Positions 18,474 through 30,266 of a stretch of 64,000 nucleotides of DNA are shown here, piece after piece. The DNA comes from an uncultured Eubacteriales bacterium (GTDB lineage Bacteria; Bacillota; Clostridia; Christensenellales; Aristaeellaceae), in contig CADCFG010000012.1 in NCBI GenBank assembly GCA_902800625.1, forward strand, positions 25,834 to 89,833. Reading direction: 5' to 3'. The translations under genes and the position numbers were made by a program. The notes beneath the pieces are model-generated. The model was not told the DNA's origin. It was given only the letters and a program-made list of their open reading frames with translations, and ran no database searches. The stretch's first letter is position 1, and each line of letters starts with the position of its first letter.

Positions 18474-19433
18474 TTACGCCTGCTGTTCCCGGGCCTTGCC
18501 CACCAGCTTCAGCACCAGCGGGAACAGGGCGATGTAGTAGCCGGTATAGATGACGGAGAAGACCAGCTTGCCCCAGTGGGAGCCCAGCCAATCCCGCATG
18601 ATCGGGCTGACATACTGCTTCAGCAACGCCATCAGCACCAGGCCTGCCGCGCAGATGGCGGCGCTGAGCCAGTCCTTCTTCATGGGCTGGAAGCGGATCC
18701 ACTTCTTCTCGATGTAGCGGGCGATGATGAAGCCGATCATCTTGCCCAGGTCGCCATAGCCGTCGTTCATCATCTTCTGGGGATCCACGATCAGCTTGCC
18801 CTCGGCGTTCAGGTCCGTGGGATAGGGCTTGAAGGTGATGTAGGCGATGGCCGCCCAGCAGAAGATGAAGCCGCCCAGCAGAAGGCGGTCTTCCTTCTCG
18901 GGATGCTTGTCCAGGTATTCAAACAGCTTTGCTGTCAGGATCAGGCACAACACGGACACACAGATCGCCACGAACACGTCCTGCGGGGTATGCACGCCCA
19001 GATAGTTCCTGGAAAACGCGGTAAGCAGCACCCAGAACGCCAGGATCGGCGAGAGCCAGCGGGTCTTCTTCTCCTGCCAGGCGGTCACCGCCATGCCCCC
19101 GGCCAGCGGGCCGCAGGTGGTGGTGTGGCCGCTGGGAAAGGAATAGCCCGTGGCCGTGGTGATGGCGTCGCCGGCGGGCAGGATGCGGCTGTCGCGGATC
19201 CAAGGCCGGTAGCAACACACCGTCAGCTTCACAATGGGCGTGATGACCATGCAGAAGTAATAGGAAACCAGGGTGTACAAGCCCTTCTTCTTGTCCCAGA
19301 ACCAGTAGAGGAACACGGGAAGCAAGATCAGGTAGTCCACGGCGAACATGGAGACCCACTCCATGAACGGGGTCCAGGCGTCGTTGATGCTGTTGCGGAA
19401 ATTCTGCAGCCAGAGCAGATATTGGATATCCAT
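18474..19433 (-). CDS. PAP2-family membrane phosphatase
   Basis: 319 residues. The three PAP2 signatures are present: KLTVCCYRPW (about 80), PSGHTTT (about 112) and SRNYLGVHTPQDV (about 150), giving the catalytic Ser-His-His set of undecaprenyl-diphosphate or phosphatidate phosphatases. Eight or so hydrophobic helices follow the usual plan, with a C-terminal extension of four more segments. The ATG at 19433 is chosen because AGAAGGGG lies 7 bases upstream; an ATG 6 bases earlier would have almost no spacing. Lipid-carrier recycling is possible, but not proven by sequence. Confidence 0.85.
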   Translation of the reverse strand: MDIQYLLWLQNFRNSINDAWTPFMEWVSMFAVDYLILLPVFLYWFWDKKKGLYTLVSYYFCMVITPIVKLTVCCYRPWIRDSRILPAGDAITTATGYSFPSGHTTTCGPLAGGMAVTAWQEKKTRWLSPILAFWVLLTAFSRNYLGVHTPQDVFVAICVSVLCLILTAKLFEYLDKHPEKEDRLLLGGFIFCWAAIAYITFKPYPTDLNAEGKLIVDPQKMMNDGYGDLGKMIGFIIARYIEKKWIRFQPMKKDWLSAAICAAGLVLMALLKQYVSPIMRDWLGSHWGKLVFSVIYTGYYIALFPLVLKLVGKAREQQA

Positions 19434-19734
19434 TGTCATACCCCTTCTTGTGTGTATTCCGCGCTGCTTTCGGCGCGGCCCGGGAAAGCCGGCCGGCGCT
19501 TTCCGTGCGGCAGCCGACACCTCCCCCAAGTTATGCCTATTCTATCACAATATATCCCGTCGTTGTCCTCCAAAACGGCTATAAATGGGTGTCTTTTATA
19601 TTGTTTACATACAATTAACGCTCATCCCGACAGGTGGACGCCCTGCCGGTATAGAAATATTCCGGGGTATGGAACAATGCTTCCAGCTTTTCCGTCCAAA
19701 ATCCGGAAAAACAAACAACAGGAGGAAAACAGAT

Positions 19735-20760
19735 ATGAAAAGATTGACCGCGATATGGATGGCCCTGGCGCTGTTGATGGGGGCCGTGGGCGCCTGCGCC
19801 GAGGAAGAGGCGCTGACCTTCGAACAGCTCGCAGGCATGGAGTGGAGCTTCTCCAGCGGCGCCGGCGGATGGAGCACGGATATGCACATCGCCGAAGACG
19901 GCAGCTTCTCCGGCACGTACCACGACAGCGAGATGGGCGAGACCGGCGAGGGCTATCCCAACGGCTCCTTCTACTATTGCAACTTCAACGGCCAGCTGTC
20001 CATCGAGGGCCAGGCGGACGACGGCGCCTGGAAGCTGCGCGTGGACAGCCTGAGCATGGAGAGCGAGCCGAATCAGGAGTCCATCGAGGACGACATCCGC
20101 TATGTGACCGCCGAGGTCTACGGCCTGAGCGAGGGCGACGAGCTGCTGCTCTACGCGCCGGGCACCCCCGCGAGCTCCCTCAGCGAAGAGATGCAGATGT
20201 GGGCACACATGCCCTGGCAGGACGACCCCACCGTGCTGGAAAGCTGGTTCCTGGCTGACGAGAGCTATGACAGCGGCTTCGTGGGCTATGAATACGAGGA
20301 AGGCGACCTGGAGGGCTCGGAGATCGCCAATCCCTGGGTGGACATGGCCGAGGATGAGCTGTGGCAAACCGCCGGTGTGAACCTGAACCTGCCGGAAGGC
20401 GCGGAGGCCACGGCGTTCCGCTGGCTGCCGGATGAGGGTCTGGCCGAGATGGACTTCACCCTGGACGGCGACGAGTACTGCGCCCGGGTAAAACCCGCCG
20501 CGCTGGAGGCCGGCCAGCTGGAAAACATTTCCGGCATGTACTTCGAGTGGGAGAACGAAGAGGAAGTGACCGTGGGCGGCTGCTACGGCACCATCGGCCA
20601 GGCCCAGACCGGCAGCGAGGACTTCGTGGAACTGTGCATGTGGTACGACCTCGCGCCCGGCCTGATGTACTCCCTGTCCGTCTACACCACGGACCCGGAC
20701 GGTCTGGACCTGGTGGCCGTGGCGGAAGTGGTCTACTCCCCCATGCAGGGCGACGCCTGA
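19735..20760 (+). CDS. Exported acidic protein of unknown function
   Basis: 341 residues starting MKRLTAIWMALALLMGAVGA, with AGGAGG about 9 bases upstream; the open frame continues upstream but without signal. The signal peptide ends at ACAEE. The mature protein is very acidic, with repeated YGLSEGDEL-, MEWSFSSGAG- and WQTAGVNLNL-type stretches but no motif I recognise. It ends before a strong terminator. A single-gene unit converging on the YbjN-like gene. Confidence 0.6.
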   Translation: MKRLTAIWMALALLMGAVGACAEEEALTFEQLAGMEWSFSSGAGGWSTDMHIAEDGSFSGTYHDSEMGETGEGYPNGSFYYCNFNGQLSIEGQADDGAWKLRVDSLSMESEPNQESIEDDIRYVTAEVYGLSEGDELLLYAPGTPASSLSEEMQMWAHMPWQDDPTVLESWFLADESYDSGFVGYEYEEGDLEGSEIANPWVDMAEDELWQTAGVNLNLPEGAEATAFRWLPDEGLAEMDFTLDGDEYCARVKPAALEAGQLENISGMYFEWENEEEVTVGGCYGTIGQAQTGSEDFVELCMWYDLAPGLMYSLSVYTTDPDGLDLVAVAEVVYSPMQGDA

Positions 20761-20798
20761 TGCCGGGAATGCGCGGCTGACCCGCGCGTGCCAAGCAG

Positions 20799-20840
20799 AG
20801 CGAAGCGGCGGATTTACATTCGTAAATCCGCCGCTTCGCT
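20799..20840. terminator. Bidirectional intrinsic terminator
   Basis: A perfect 19-bp inverted repeat with a 4-nt loop (20799-20817 with 20822-20840) lies between the convergent genes ending at 20760 and 20869; the right flank continues TTGCGCTTTG. Confidence 0.85.
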
Positions 20841-20868
20841 TTGCGCTTTGTGCTGAGCTTCGAGGTCT

Positions 20869-21288
20869 TCAGCTCCACAGCGTGCGCATGAAGTCGGGAT
20901 AGGCGCCGTCCACGATGTTCGCCGTGCGCACCAACAGCTCCACGCAGATCTTGCCGCTGTTCTCCTCGCTGATGATGGCGTCGCCATGGATGTTGACCTT
21001 CATGTCGTTGACGCAGAACTTGAGCCAGCGATACCGCACGTTCATCTCGTTGGCCACCTTCAGCATGGCATCGGTCTTCTCCCCGGGGAAGGACACCAGC
21101 CCAAACACGCGCAGCTGCACACTGTGCCCGTCCTTGTCGAAGATAAACACTATGTCATAGCGCGCGTTGTTCTTGCCGTTGATGCCGCAGACCACCAGGC
21201 TGTTGCCGTCGTCCAGGTCCCGGCTGTCCCGGTACTTCAAACCGGCGCTGTCGCACTCGCTCATAAACCGCAATGCCGTGTTCAACAT
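20869..21288 (-). CDS. YbjN domain-containing protein
   Basis: 139 residues, no signal peptide. The fold pattern of YbjN/type-III-chaperone-like proteins is visible: NTALRFMSECDSAGLKY, ARYDIVFIFDKDGHSVQLRV, MLKVANEMNVRYRWLKF and a C-terminal helix RTANIVDGAYPDFMRTLWS. GGGAGGG lies about 9 bases before the ATG. The role is unknown; YbjN proteins are often linked to motility or stress in other bacteria. Upstream 21289-21553 holds only a hairpin. Confidence 0.75.
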   Translation of the reverse strand: MLNTALRFMSECDSAGLKYRDSRDLDDGNSLVVCGINGKNNARYDIVFIFDKDGHSVQLRVFGLVSFPGEKTDAMLKVANEMNVRYRWLKFCVNDMKVNIHGDAIISEENSGKICVELLVRTANIVDGAYPDFMRTLWS

Positions 21289-21507
21289 CAGTAATTCCCT
21301 CCCGTTTCAGTCGATATTGCCCTCGGTTGACGCTCCGTCCAGGCTTTCCCGGAAGCGGGCTCCGGGTCGCGGCCCGCTTCGCCCGGCGCTATTCGCCCTT
21401 CTTCATCTCGCGGCAGCATCCCCGTTTTCAAATTGCAAGAGGCGCATGATTGCGGGGGACGGTTTGCGGTCCGGGCCCAGGGCGACCGGCCGCGGCTGTA
21501 TGCTGGA

Positions 21508-21535
21508 AGGCCGCAAGTCACGTAACTTGCGGCCT
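21508..21535. terminator. Hairpin downstream of ppdK
   Basis: AGGCCGCAAGT / ACTTGCGGCCT (11 bp, 6-nt loop) lies about 20 bases after the ppdK stop on the minus strand. No T-run is visible, so it is a moderate terminator candidate. Confidence 0.55.
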
Positions 21536-21553
21536 ACATTTAAGGTTTCACGA

Positions 21554-24145
<2,592 letters not shown>

Positions 24146-24196
24146 GGTCTGTCATCCTCCCGATATTTATTGCAAAGGGTTACTTAAAAGCACTTC

Positions 24197-24225
24197 ATTA
24201 TACACCCAGGAGCGACTGTATGCAA
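24197..24225 (-). promoter_or_regulatory. Promoter of ppdK
   Basis: Minus-strand TTGCAT (24220-24225), 17-bp spacer, TATAAT (24197-24202), about 50 bp before the ppdK start. The -10 is a perfect match; the -35 is partial. Confidence 0.6.
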
Positions 24226-24306
24226 GCATCTTTCAGTAAATAATCGCCATTTTATCCATTCTGCGTCAAAAATACGTCAAAGCCGGTCCTTTTTACCCTT
24301 TCGGCG

Positions 24307-24335
24307 TTGACGGAGGCGGAAAAATGGGGCATAAT
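24307..24335 (+). promoter_or_regulatory. Promoter of the DUF512-der-plsY group
   Basis: TTGACG (24307-24312), 17-bp spacer, CATAAT (24330-24335), 35 bp before the start of the DUF512 gene. Confidence 0.6.
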
Positions 24336-24370
24336 GGTAATTGGAAGAGTTTTTGTTTGCGGAGGACAGC

Positions 24371-25696
24371 ATGTCGCACCTCATCGTATCGGTGGATCCG
24401 GGAAGTCCGGCGGAGCGCGCCGGCATCCGCGCGGGCGATCGGCTCGCGCGCATCGGCGGCGTCACTGTCATCGACTTCATCGACTACCAGGCCCTGTCCG
24501 CCCGGCGCCGTCTGACGGTGCAGGTGCTCAGGGACGGCATGCCGCTGGACGTGTCCATCCGCAAGGACGAGTATGCCCCCCTGGGCATGAACTTTTCCAC
24601 GCCCATGATGTCCGGCACCCGGCTGTGCTGCAATAAGTGCCTGTTCTGCTTCGTGGACCAGCTGCCCGGCGACGCCCGGGACACCATGCGGGTGAAGGAC
24701 GACGACTGGCGCATGAGCCTGATGATGGGCAACTACGTGACGCTGACCAACGTTTCAGACGCGGAGCTGGAGCGCATCATCGAAAGGCACTGCTCTCCCC
24801 TGTACATCTCCGTGCACTGCACCGACCCGGACCTGCGCACCCACGTGCTGGGCACGCCCCGGGCGCGGCGGCTGATGGGCCAGCTGCAGAGGCTGTCCGA
24901 CGGCGGCATCGAATTCCACTGCCAGTGCGTGCTCTGCCCCGGCATCAACGACGGGGACGCGCTGGACCGCACCATCCGGGAGCTGTCCGCCCTGAAGGGC
25001 GCCCGCTCGCTGGCGCTGGTGCCCGTGGGGCTCACCGGCCACCGGGAGGGGCTGACGGCGCTGCGCACCTATCGCCCGGAGGAGGCCCGGGCCGTGGTGG
25101 AGCTGGCGGAGGTCTGGCGGGAGCGCCTGCTCATTGAGCGCGGCACCCGCTTCGTGTTCCCGTCCGACGAGTTCTATCTCCAGGGCGGCTGCCCCATCCC
25201 CCCGGACGAGGCCTATGAGGGCTACGAGCAGATCGACGACGGCGTGGGCCTGCTCAGGCTGCTGGACACCGAGTACCGGGAGGCCTGGCGGCAGCTGCCG
25301 GATCAGATGCACCAACACACGCCAAACGGCAGAAAGCTGGCCATCGCCTGCGGCAAGTCCGCCGGGGACTTTATCCGGCAGATGTTGCAGGATTATCCCG
25401 TTTCCGGCGCGAATATCTCCGTATACGCGCTGGAAAACACCTGGTTCGGCCCCACCGTCACCGTCTCCGGCCTGATCACCGGCGGCGATTTGACAAAGCA
25501 GATGGCTGGCGTGGACTGCGAGGCGATCATGATCACCACCGTCATGCTCCGGGACAACGAGATCTTCCTGGACGACATGACGCTGACCGAGGCCATCGCC
25601 CGCCTGGGCAAGCCCATCGTGCCGGTGGGACGGCGGGGCGAGGATCTGCTCAACACCATTCTGGAGCTGAGCGGGTCGGAAATACGGGTTGAGTAA
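24371..25696 (+). CDS. DUF512 protein with PDZ and radical-SAM-like domains
   Basis: 441 residues. The PDZ domain is about 1-60 (SVDPGSPAERAGIRAGDRLARIG). A CxxCxxC-type cluster follows (CCNKCLFCFVDQLP, about 78), then a radical-SAM-like barrel (LYISVHCTDPDLRTHVLG) and the DUF512 domain in the C-terminal half (GGCPIPPDEAYEGYEQIDDG, PVGRRGEDLL). GGAGGA precedes the chosen ATG, 30 bases inside a longer open frame. The gene order DUF512-der-plsY is conserved in many Bacillota. Its reaction is not established from sequence. Confidence 0.9.
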   Translation: MSHLIVSVDPGSPAERAGIRAGDRLARIGGVTVIDFIDYQALSARRRLTVQVLRDGMPLDVSIRKDEYAPLGMNFSTPMMSGTRLCCNKCLFCFVDQLPGDARDTMRVKDDDWRMSLMMGNYVTLTNVSDAELERIIERHCSPLYISVHCTDPDLRTHVLGTPRARRLMGQLQRLSDGGIEFHCQCVLCPGINDGDALDRTIRELSALKGARSLALVPVGLTGHREGLTALRTYRPEEARAVVELAEVWRERLLIERGTRFVFPSDEFYLQGGCPIPPDEAYEGYEQIDDGVGLLRLLDTEYREAWRQLPDQMHQHTPNGRKLAIACGKSAGDFIRQMLQDYPVSGANISVYALENTWFGPTVTVSGLITGGDLTKQMAGVDCEAIMITTVMLRDNEIFLDDMTLTEAIARLGKPIVPVGRRGEDLLNTILELSGSEIRVE

Positions 25697-25735
25697 TACA
25701 AGTTTACATCTATTTGATGTTGGAGGATTACAATT

Positions 25736-27064
25736 ATGTCAAAGCCCTTGGTTGCCATCGTGGGACGCCCCAACGTGGGCAAGTCCACCTTCTTCAACCA
25801 GATGGTGGGCAAGCGCATCGCCATCGTGGAGGACACCCCCGGCGTCACCCGCGACCGCGTTTACGCCGACTGCGAATGGCAAAACTATAAGTTCACCCTG
25901 ATCGACACCGGCGGCATTGACCCGAATTCGGACGATCCGCTGCTCTCCCAGATGCGCCGCCAGGCGGAGATCGCCATCGAGACCTGCGACGTGATCCTGT
26001 TCTTCGTGGACGGCAAGGCCGGCCTGACCGCCGACGACGAGGACGTGGCCGACATGCTGCGCAAAAGCGGCAAGCCGGTGATGCTGGTGGTGAACAAGAT
26101 CGACAATGTCAAGCGGATGGACGACATCTACGAGTTCTACAACCTGGGCATCGGCGACCCCATCGGCGTGAGCAGCGTGAACCTCCTGAACTTCGGCGAC
26201 TTGCTGGAGGAGCTGTGCAAGCTGTTCCCCGACCCCGACGCCGAAGAGGAGGGCGTGGGTGCCATCCAGATCGCCGTGGTAGGCAAGCCCAACGTGGGCA
26301 AGTCCAGCCTGGTGAACCGCATCCTGGGCGAGAACCGGGTGATGGTCTCCGACATCGCGGGCACCACCCGGGACGCCATCGACACCCGCTTCACCGACGA
26401 CGGGCAGGACTTCGTCATCATCGACACCGCCGGCATCCGCCGCAAGCGAGCCATCGAGTACCAGTCGCTGGAGCGCTTCTCCATCGTGCGCGCGCTGGCG
26501 GCCATCGACCGCTGCGACGTGGCGCTGATGCTGATCGACGCCACCCAGGGCGTCACCGAGCAGGACAGCAAGATCGCCGGCTACGTGGATGAGCAGGGCA
26601 AGGCGGCCATCATCATCATCAACAAGTGGGACGCCGTGGAGAAGGACACCAAGACCATGGACAAGTTCGTCAAGGAAGTTCGCGAGAACCTGAAGTTCAT
26701 GGCCTACGCCCCGGTGCTGTTCATATCGGCGCTGACGGGCCAGCGGGTGAACAAGGTGCTGGAAGCCGTGCGCGCCGCCCACGCCGAGGCCACCAGGCGC
26801 GTGACCACCGGCCTGCTCAACGACATCCTGGCGGACGCCCAGGCGGCGCTGCAGCCCCCGGCCACCTCCGGGCGGCGGCTGAAGATCTACTACGCCACCC
26901 AGCAGTCCGTGCAGCCGCCCACCTTCGTGATGTTCGTCAACGACCAGAACCTGATGCACTTCTCCTACGAGCGCTACCTGGAAAAGCAGTTCCGCAAGGC
27001 CTTCGGCTTCGACGGCACGCCCATCAAATTCATACTGCGGGAGAAGAAGAAAAAGGACGAATAG
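25736..27064 (+). CDS. der: GTPase Der (EngA), ribosome assembly
   Basis: 442 residues with two tandem GTPase domains and a C-terminal KH-like domain. G domain 1 shows GRPNVGKSTFFN, DTPGVTRDR, DTGGI and NKID; G domain 2 shows GKPNVGKSSLVN, AGTTRDAID, DTAGIR and NKWD. It acts in maturation of the large ribosomal subunit. GGAGGA lies upstream of the ATG. The stop codon TAG is immediately followed by the repeat that starts at 27065. Confidence 0.98.
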   Translation: MSKPLVAIVGRPNVGKSTFFNQMVGKRIAIVEDTPGVTRDRVYADCEWQNYKFTLIDTGGIDPNSDDPLLSQMRRQAEIAIETCDVILFFVDGKAGLTADDEDVADMLRKSGKPVMLVVNKIDNVKRMDDIYEFYNLGIGDPIGVSSVNLLNFGDLLEELCKLFPDPDAEEEGVGAIQIAVVGKPNVGKSSLVNRILGENRVMVSDIAGTTRDAIDTRFTDDGQDFVIIDTAGIRRKRAIEYQSLERFSIVRALAAIDRCDVALMLIDATQGVTEQDSKIAGYVDEQGKAAIIIINKWDAVEKDTKTMDKFVKEVRENLKFMAYAPVLFISALTGQRVNKVLEAVRAAHAEATRRVTTGLLNDILADAQAALQPPATSGRRLKIYYATQQSVQPPTFVMFVNDQNLMHFSYERYLEKQFRKAFGFDGTPIKFILREKKKKDE

Positions 27065-27234
27065 AATAGAGTTCAGAGTTGAGAGTTTGGATTAAGGATG
27101 CCCGAGAGCAAGGCGGCGTTGCCGGCCAGGCATCCCAGGCTCTTCGCGGGAACGAAGGCTTTGTTTCGCTCCCGATTTGCGTGCGGCAAACGCCGTCCCA
27201 ACTCCAAACTCCAAACTCTCACCTTAATCTGGAG
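27065..27234. repeat. Inverted pair of 7-nt-period repeats between der and plsY
   Basis: Arm 1 begins right after the der stop (AATAGAGTTCAGAGTTGAGAG, 27065 to about 27098) with units AGAGTTC/AGAGTTG/AGAGTTT. Arm 2, about 27192-27234, is its complement (CCAACTCCAAACTCCAAACT) and ends next to the plsY ribosome binding site. The roughly 95-nt loop has further short hairpins. Confidence 0.8.
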
Positions 27235-27242
27235 GTGAAACC

Positions 27243-27896
27243 ATGGTTTTCAAATGCATCCTTGCCGGCATCATCGGCTACCTGCTGGGGAACATTTCCT
27301 CCGGCTATCTTGTGTCCAAGGCCTACGGCCTGCGGGACATCCGCAAGCATGGCAGCGGAAACTCCGGCACCACCAACGTGCTGCGCACCCTGGGCTGGCT
27401 GCCCAGCGTGCTGACGCTGGTGGGCGACTGCCTGAAGGGCTACCTGGGCTGCCTGATCGGAAGGCTGCTGGGCGGCGATTTGGGCATGCTCATCGGCGGC
27501 TTCTGCGCCATCCTGGGCCACGACTTCCCCGTGTTCATGGACTTCAAGGGCGGCAAGGGCATCGCCACGTCCCTTGGCCTCATCATCGCCATCAACCCCT
27601 GGCTGGCTCTGGGCGAGCTGGCGGTGCAGATCATCGCCGTGGCCATCACCCGCACCATGTCCATCGCCTCGCTGATCACCACCGTGGCCTTCCCGGTGCT
27701 GGTGGCCTTCATGGAGCGCGGCCGGCCGAACTTCCCGCTGTTCCTGGCGTTCTCCATCGCCACGTCCTGCCTGGCACTGTTCGGCCACCGTTCCAACATC
27801 GACCGGCTGATCAAGGGCAAGGAGAACACCCTGGACTTCAAGAAGATCTCCGCGATCTCCAGGAAGGTCATGGACAAGATGAAGCGCAACAAGTAA
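27243..27896 (+). CDS. plsY: Acyl-phosphate:glycerol-3-phosphate acyltransferase PlsY
   Basis: 217 residues, about five transmembrane helices. The three conserved motifs are visible: GSGNSGTTNVLR (about 37), GDCLKGYLG and DFKGGKGIATSLG. It transfers an acyl group from acyl phosphate to glycerol-3-phosphate, the first step of phospholipid synthesis. GGAGGTG lies 6 bases before the ATG. Often followed by gpsA in Bacillota; here a xylulokinase follows instead. Confidence 0.95.
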   Translation: MVFKCILAGIIGYLLGNISSGYLVSKAYGLRDIRKHGSGNSGTTNVLRTLGWLPSVLTLVGDCLKGYLGCLIGRLLGGDLGMLIGGFCAILGHDFPVFMDFKGGKGIATSLGLIIAINPWLALGELAVQIIAVAITRTMSIASLITTVAFPVLVAFMERGRPNFPLFLAFSIATSCLALFGHRSNIDRLIKGKENTLDFKKISAISRKVMDKMKRNK

Positions 27897-27953
27897 TCAC
27901 ACCCAATGGAATCCATCCATTCAGCATAAACAAACGAAAGGAAGTCGATCCCC

Positions 27954-29489
27954 ATGAGCAAGAAGTACCTGATCGGCCTGGACGTGGGCACCTCCGGCGC
28001 AAAGTGCATCATCGCGGACAGCGACGGCAAGGTCGTCGCCTCCTCCACCCAGGAGTACCCGCTGTACACCCCCAAGCCCGGCTGGGCCGAGCAGAACCCC
28101 GAGGACTGGTGGCAGGCCTGCGTGCGCGGCCTGAAGGTGATCCTGGAGAAGTCCGGCGTGAACCCCGCCGACATCGCGGGCGTCAGCTATTCCGGCCAGA
28201 TGCACGGCCTGGTGGCCCTGGATGACAAGTGCCAGGTCATCCGCCCGGCCATCCTGTGGTGCGACCAGCGCACCCAGGCCCAGTGCGACTGGATCACCGA
28301 GAAGGCCGGCGGCCTGGAGGGCCTGCTGACCTACACCAACAACCGCATGCTCACCGGCTATACCGGCGGCAAGATCCTGTGGCTGCGTGACGAGGAGCCT
28401 GAGAACTTCAAGAAGATGGTTCTGTTCGTGTGCCCGAAGGATTACATCCGCTTCCGCATGACCGGCAAGCTGGGCATCGACGTGTCCGACGCCTCCGGCA
28501 CCGGCTTCTTCGACGTGCGCAGCCGTGCCTGGTCCGACGGGCTGATCGCGCTGGCCGGCCTGGACAAGTCCATCTTCCCCGAAGCCCACGAGTCCACCGA
28601 GCTGGCCGGCACCGTCACCGGCGAGTGCGCGGCGCTGACGGGCCTGCCCGAGGGCCTTGCCTGCTACTATGGCGGCGGCGACGCCGTGATCCAGACCACC
28701 GGCGGCGGCATGGTGAAGCCCGGCACGATGGGCGTGGTCATCGGCACTTCCGGCAACGTGGCCATGGCGCTTGACAAGTATGAGGACAACCCCAACGGCG
28801 CGCTGCAGCTGTTCTGCGGCAACGAGCCCGGCAGCTGGATGGCCCTGGGCGTGACGCTGACCGCCGGCGGCGGCTATCGCTGGTACAAGGACGAGCTGTG
28901 CGAGGCCGAGGCCATCAAGGCCAAGGCCGAGGGCCGCAACGTGTTCGACGTGATGGGCGAGACCGCGGAGCAGTCCGTGCCCGGCGCCAACGGCGTGGTA
29001 TTCACCCCCTATCTGACCGGCGAGCGCTGCCCCTATCCGGACCCGAACGCCCGCGCCTCCTTCTACGGGCTCACCCTGTCCCACAAGAAGGCCGACATCA
29101 CCCGCAGCGTCATGGAGGGCGTCACCTACTCCCTGAAGCAGCTGGTGGATATCATGGGCTCCTTCGTGCCCGGTGAAAAGGTCTACACCTCCGGCGGCGG
29201 CAGCGTCAGCGCGCTGTGGCGCCAGATGCAGGCCGACATCTTCAACCTGCCCGTGTACACCATGGCCGGGGCCAACGAGGGCGGTGCCTATGGCGCTGTG
29301 CTGGTGGCCGGCGTGGGCGCTGGCGTCTGGAAGGATCTGGGCGAGGCCGTGCAGGTCATCAAGCCCGAGACCGAGACCCATCCCGATCCCGCCAACCAGC
29401 CCGCCTACAACAAGACCTATGAGGTCTACAACATGCTGTATCACGCCCTGAAGCCCGTGTACGACAAGAGCGCTGAACTGGGCTACTGA
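27954..29489 (+). CDS. xylB: Xylulokinase (FGGY family)
   Basis: 511 residues. FGGY carbohydrate kinase: N-terminal phosphate loop GLDVGTSGAKCIIAD, YSGQMHGLVALDD (XylB-typical), ILWCDQRT, YTGGKILWLRDEEP, and the C-terminal YTSGGGSVSALWRQMQADI. It phosphorylates D-xylulose to xylulose-5-phosphate for the pentose phosphate pathway. AGGAAG precedes the ATG. No xylose isomerase is seen nearby, so a different pentulose substrate is possible. Rpe at 35 kb acts on the related pentose phosphate. Confidence 0.9.
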   Translation: MSKKYLIGLDVGTSGAKCIIADSDGKVVASSTQEYPLYTPKPGWAEQNPEDWWQACVRGLKVILEKSGVNPADIAGVSYSGQMHGLVALDDKCQVIRPAILWCDQRTQAQCDWITEKAGGLEGLLTYTNNRMLTGYTGGKILWLRDEEPENFKKMVLFVCPKDYIRFRMTGKLGIDVSDASGTGFFDVRSRAWSDGLIALAGLDKSIFPEAHESTELAGTVTGECAALTGLPEGLACYYGGGDAVIQTTGGGMVKPGTMGVVIGTSGNVAMALDKYEDNPNGALQLFCGNEPGSWMALGVTLTAGGGYRWYKDELCEAEAIKAKAEGRNVFDVMGETAEQSVPGANGVVFTPYLTGERCPYPDPNARASFYGLTLSHKKADITRSVMEGVTYSLKQLVDIMGSFVPGEKVYTSGGGSVSALWRQMQADIFNLPVYTMAGANEGGAYGAVLVAGVGAGVWKDLGEAVQVIKPETETHPDPANQPAYNKTYEVYNMLYHALKPVYDKSAELGY

Positions 29490-29564
29490 GCCGACAGGGC
29501 CGGCTGCCATTTGCTGCCGCCTGAGCGCGGGGCGCTCAACCCCATTCGCTGCCGCCTTTCTACC

Positions 29565-29603
29565 CGAGGTTCGCGCGCCACTGATTCCAGCGCGCGAACC
29601 TCG
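29565..29603. repeat. Perfect 14-bp hairpin downstream of xylB
   Basis: CGAGGTTCGCGCGC (29565-29578) pairs with 29590-29603 across an 11-nt loop. It has no T-run. It lies between the xylB stop and its terminator; two near-identical GCTGCCGCC segments (about 29513 and 29549) precede it. Confidence 0.7.
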
Positions 29604-29632
29604 CGGTGGCGGTGAGCGCAGGACAATAAAGC

Positions 29633-29668
29633 GATTCCCCGACCCCTCTGATTCAGGGTCGGGGAATC
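29633..29668 (+). terminator. Intrinsic terminator of xylB
   Basis: GATTCCCCGACCC (29633-29645) pairs with 29656-29668 (13 bp, 10-nt loop), followed by TTTCAT. Confidence 0.85.
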
Positions 29669-29692
29669 TTTCATAGTCGTCATTTGAAAAGT

Positions 29693-29763
29693 ACAGATCC
29701 TTCGCTCTGCTCAGGATGACAACGAAACTGAACGTGTCATCCTGAGCAGAGCGAAGGATCTGT
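29693..29763. repeat. Perfect 28-bp palindromic intergenic repeat
   Basis: ACAGATCCTTCGCTCTGCTC.. at 29693-29720 is the exact complement of 29736-29763, with a 15-nt loop. It shares its core (TCATCCTGAGC..GAAGGATCT) with the copy near 10940. It is REP-like. The gene-free stretch 29490-29811 holds this, the hairpin at 29565 and the xylB terminator. Confidence 0.9.
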
Positions 29764-29811
29764 CCATTGCGCCATCCAGTCACGCACCATGGAAGAGGCC
29801 GAGGCTGCACA

Positions 29812-30126
29812 TTACCGCCGTTCCATTCGCCCGCTGGAATGGGAGGCCAGCACCCGCTGCAAATCCTCATACAGCGCGCACGCTTCCCTGTCGCACGCCT
29901 GCCGCTTGCCCATGACCAAATAATCCATGCTCAACTTCATGCACACGCACAGCCGCGCCAGCGTGTCCACGGAGGGAATCTTCTCGGCCCGCTCCAGATG
30001 TCCCACAAACGAAGCGGAGATGCCCGCCATTTCAGCCAGCTTCTCCTGAGTCAGGCGCAGCTCCACGCGGCGGGCACGGATGCGCCTGCCGATGGCAGTA
30101 TACTGAATGATTCCTGTTTGCTCCAT
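29812..30126 (-). CDS. XRE-family HTH regulator
   Basis: 104 residues. A Cro/CI-type helix-turn-helix spans about residues 12-66 (IGRRIRARRVELRLTQEKLA, MAGISASFVGHLERAEKIPS). The C-terminal tail of about 35 residues is basic and has no recognised domain. It is divergent from the small HTH gene at 30267; a palindrome lies between them. Target unknown. Confidence 0.88.
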   Translation of the reverse strand: MEQTGIIQYTAIGRRIRARRVELRLTQEKLAEMAGISASFVGHLERAEKIPSVDTLARLCVCMKLSMDYLVMGKRQACDREACALYEDLQRVLASHSSGRMERR

Positions 30127-30160
30127 ACCTATCGCCGCCGTTCACAATATCCCCTTCATT

Positions 30161-30180
30161 ATAGTAAAGATATTTACTAT
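30161..30180. promoter_or_regulatory. Palindromic operator candidate
   Basis: ATAGTAAA-GATA-TTTACTAT is a perfect 8-bp inverted repeat in the AT-rich gap between two divergent HTH genes. A TATAAT box (30207-30212) for the rightward gene follows, so repressor control is plausible. Confidence 0.5.
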
Positions 30181-30266
30181 TGTCAAGCGACCCTCTCCAA
30201 ATTGGTTATAATACAGGCGTAAACTGACAGCCGTGGGGAGGGAGCCGCATCGAGTATATCAAAATC

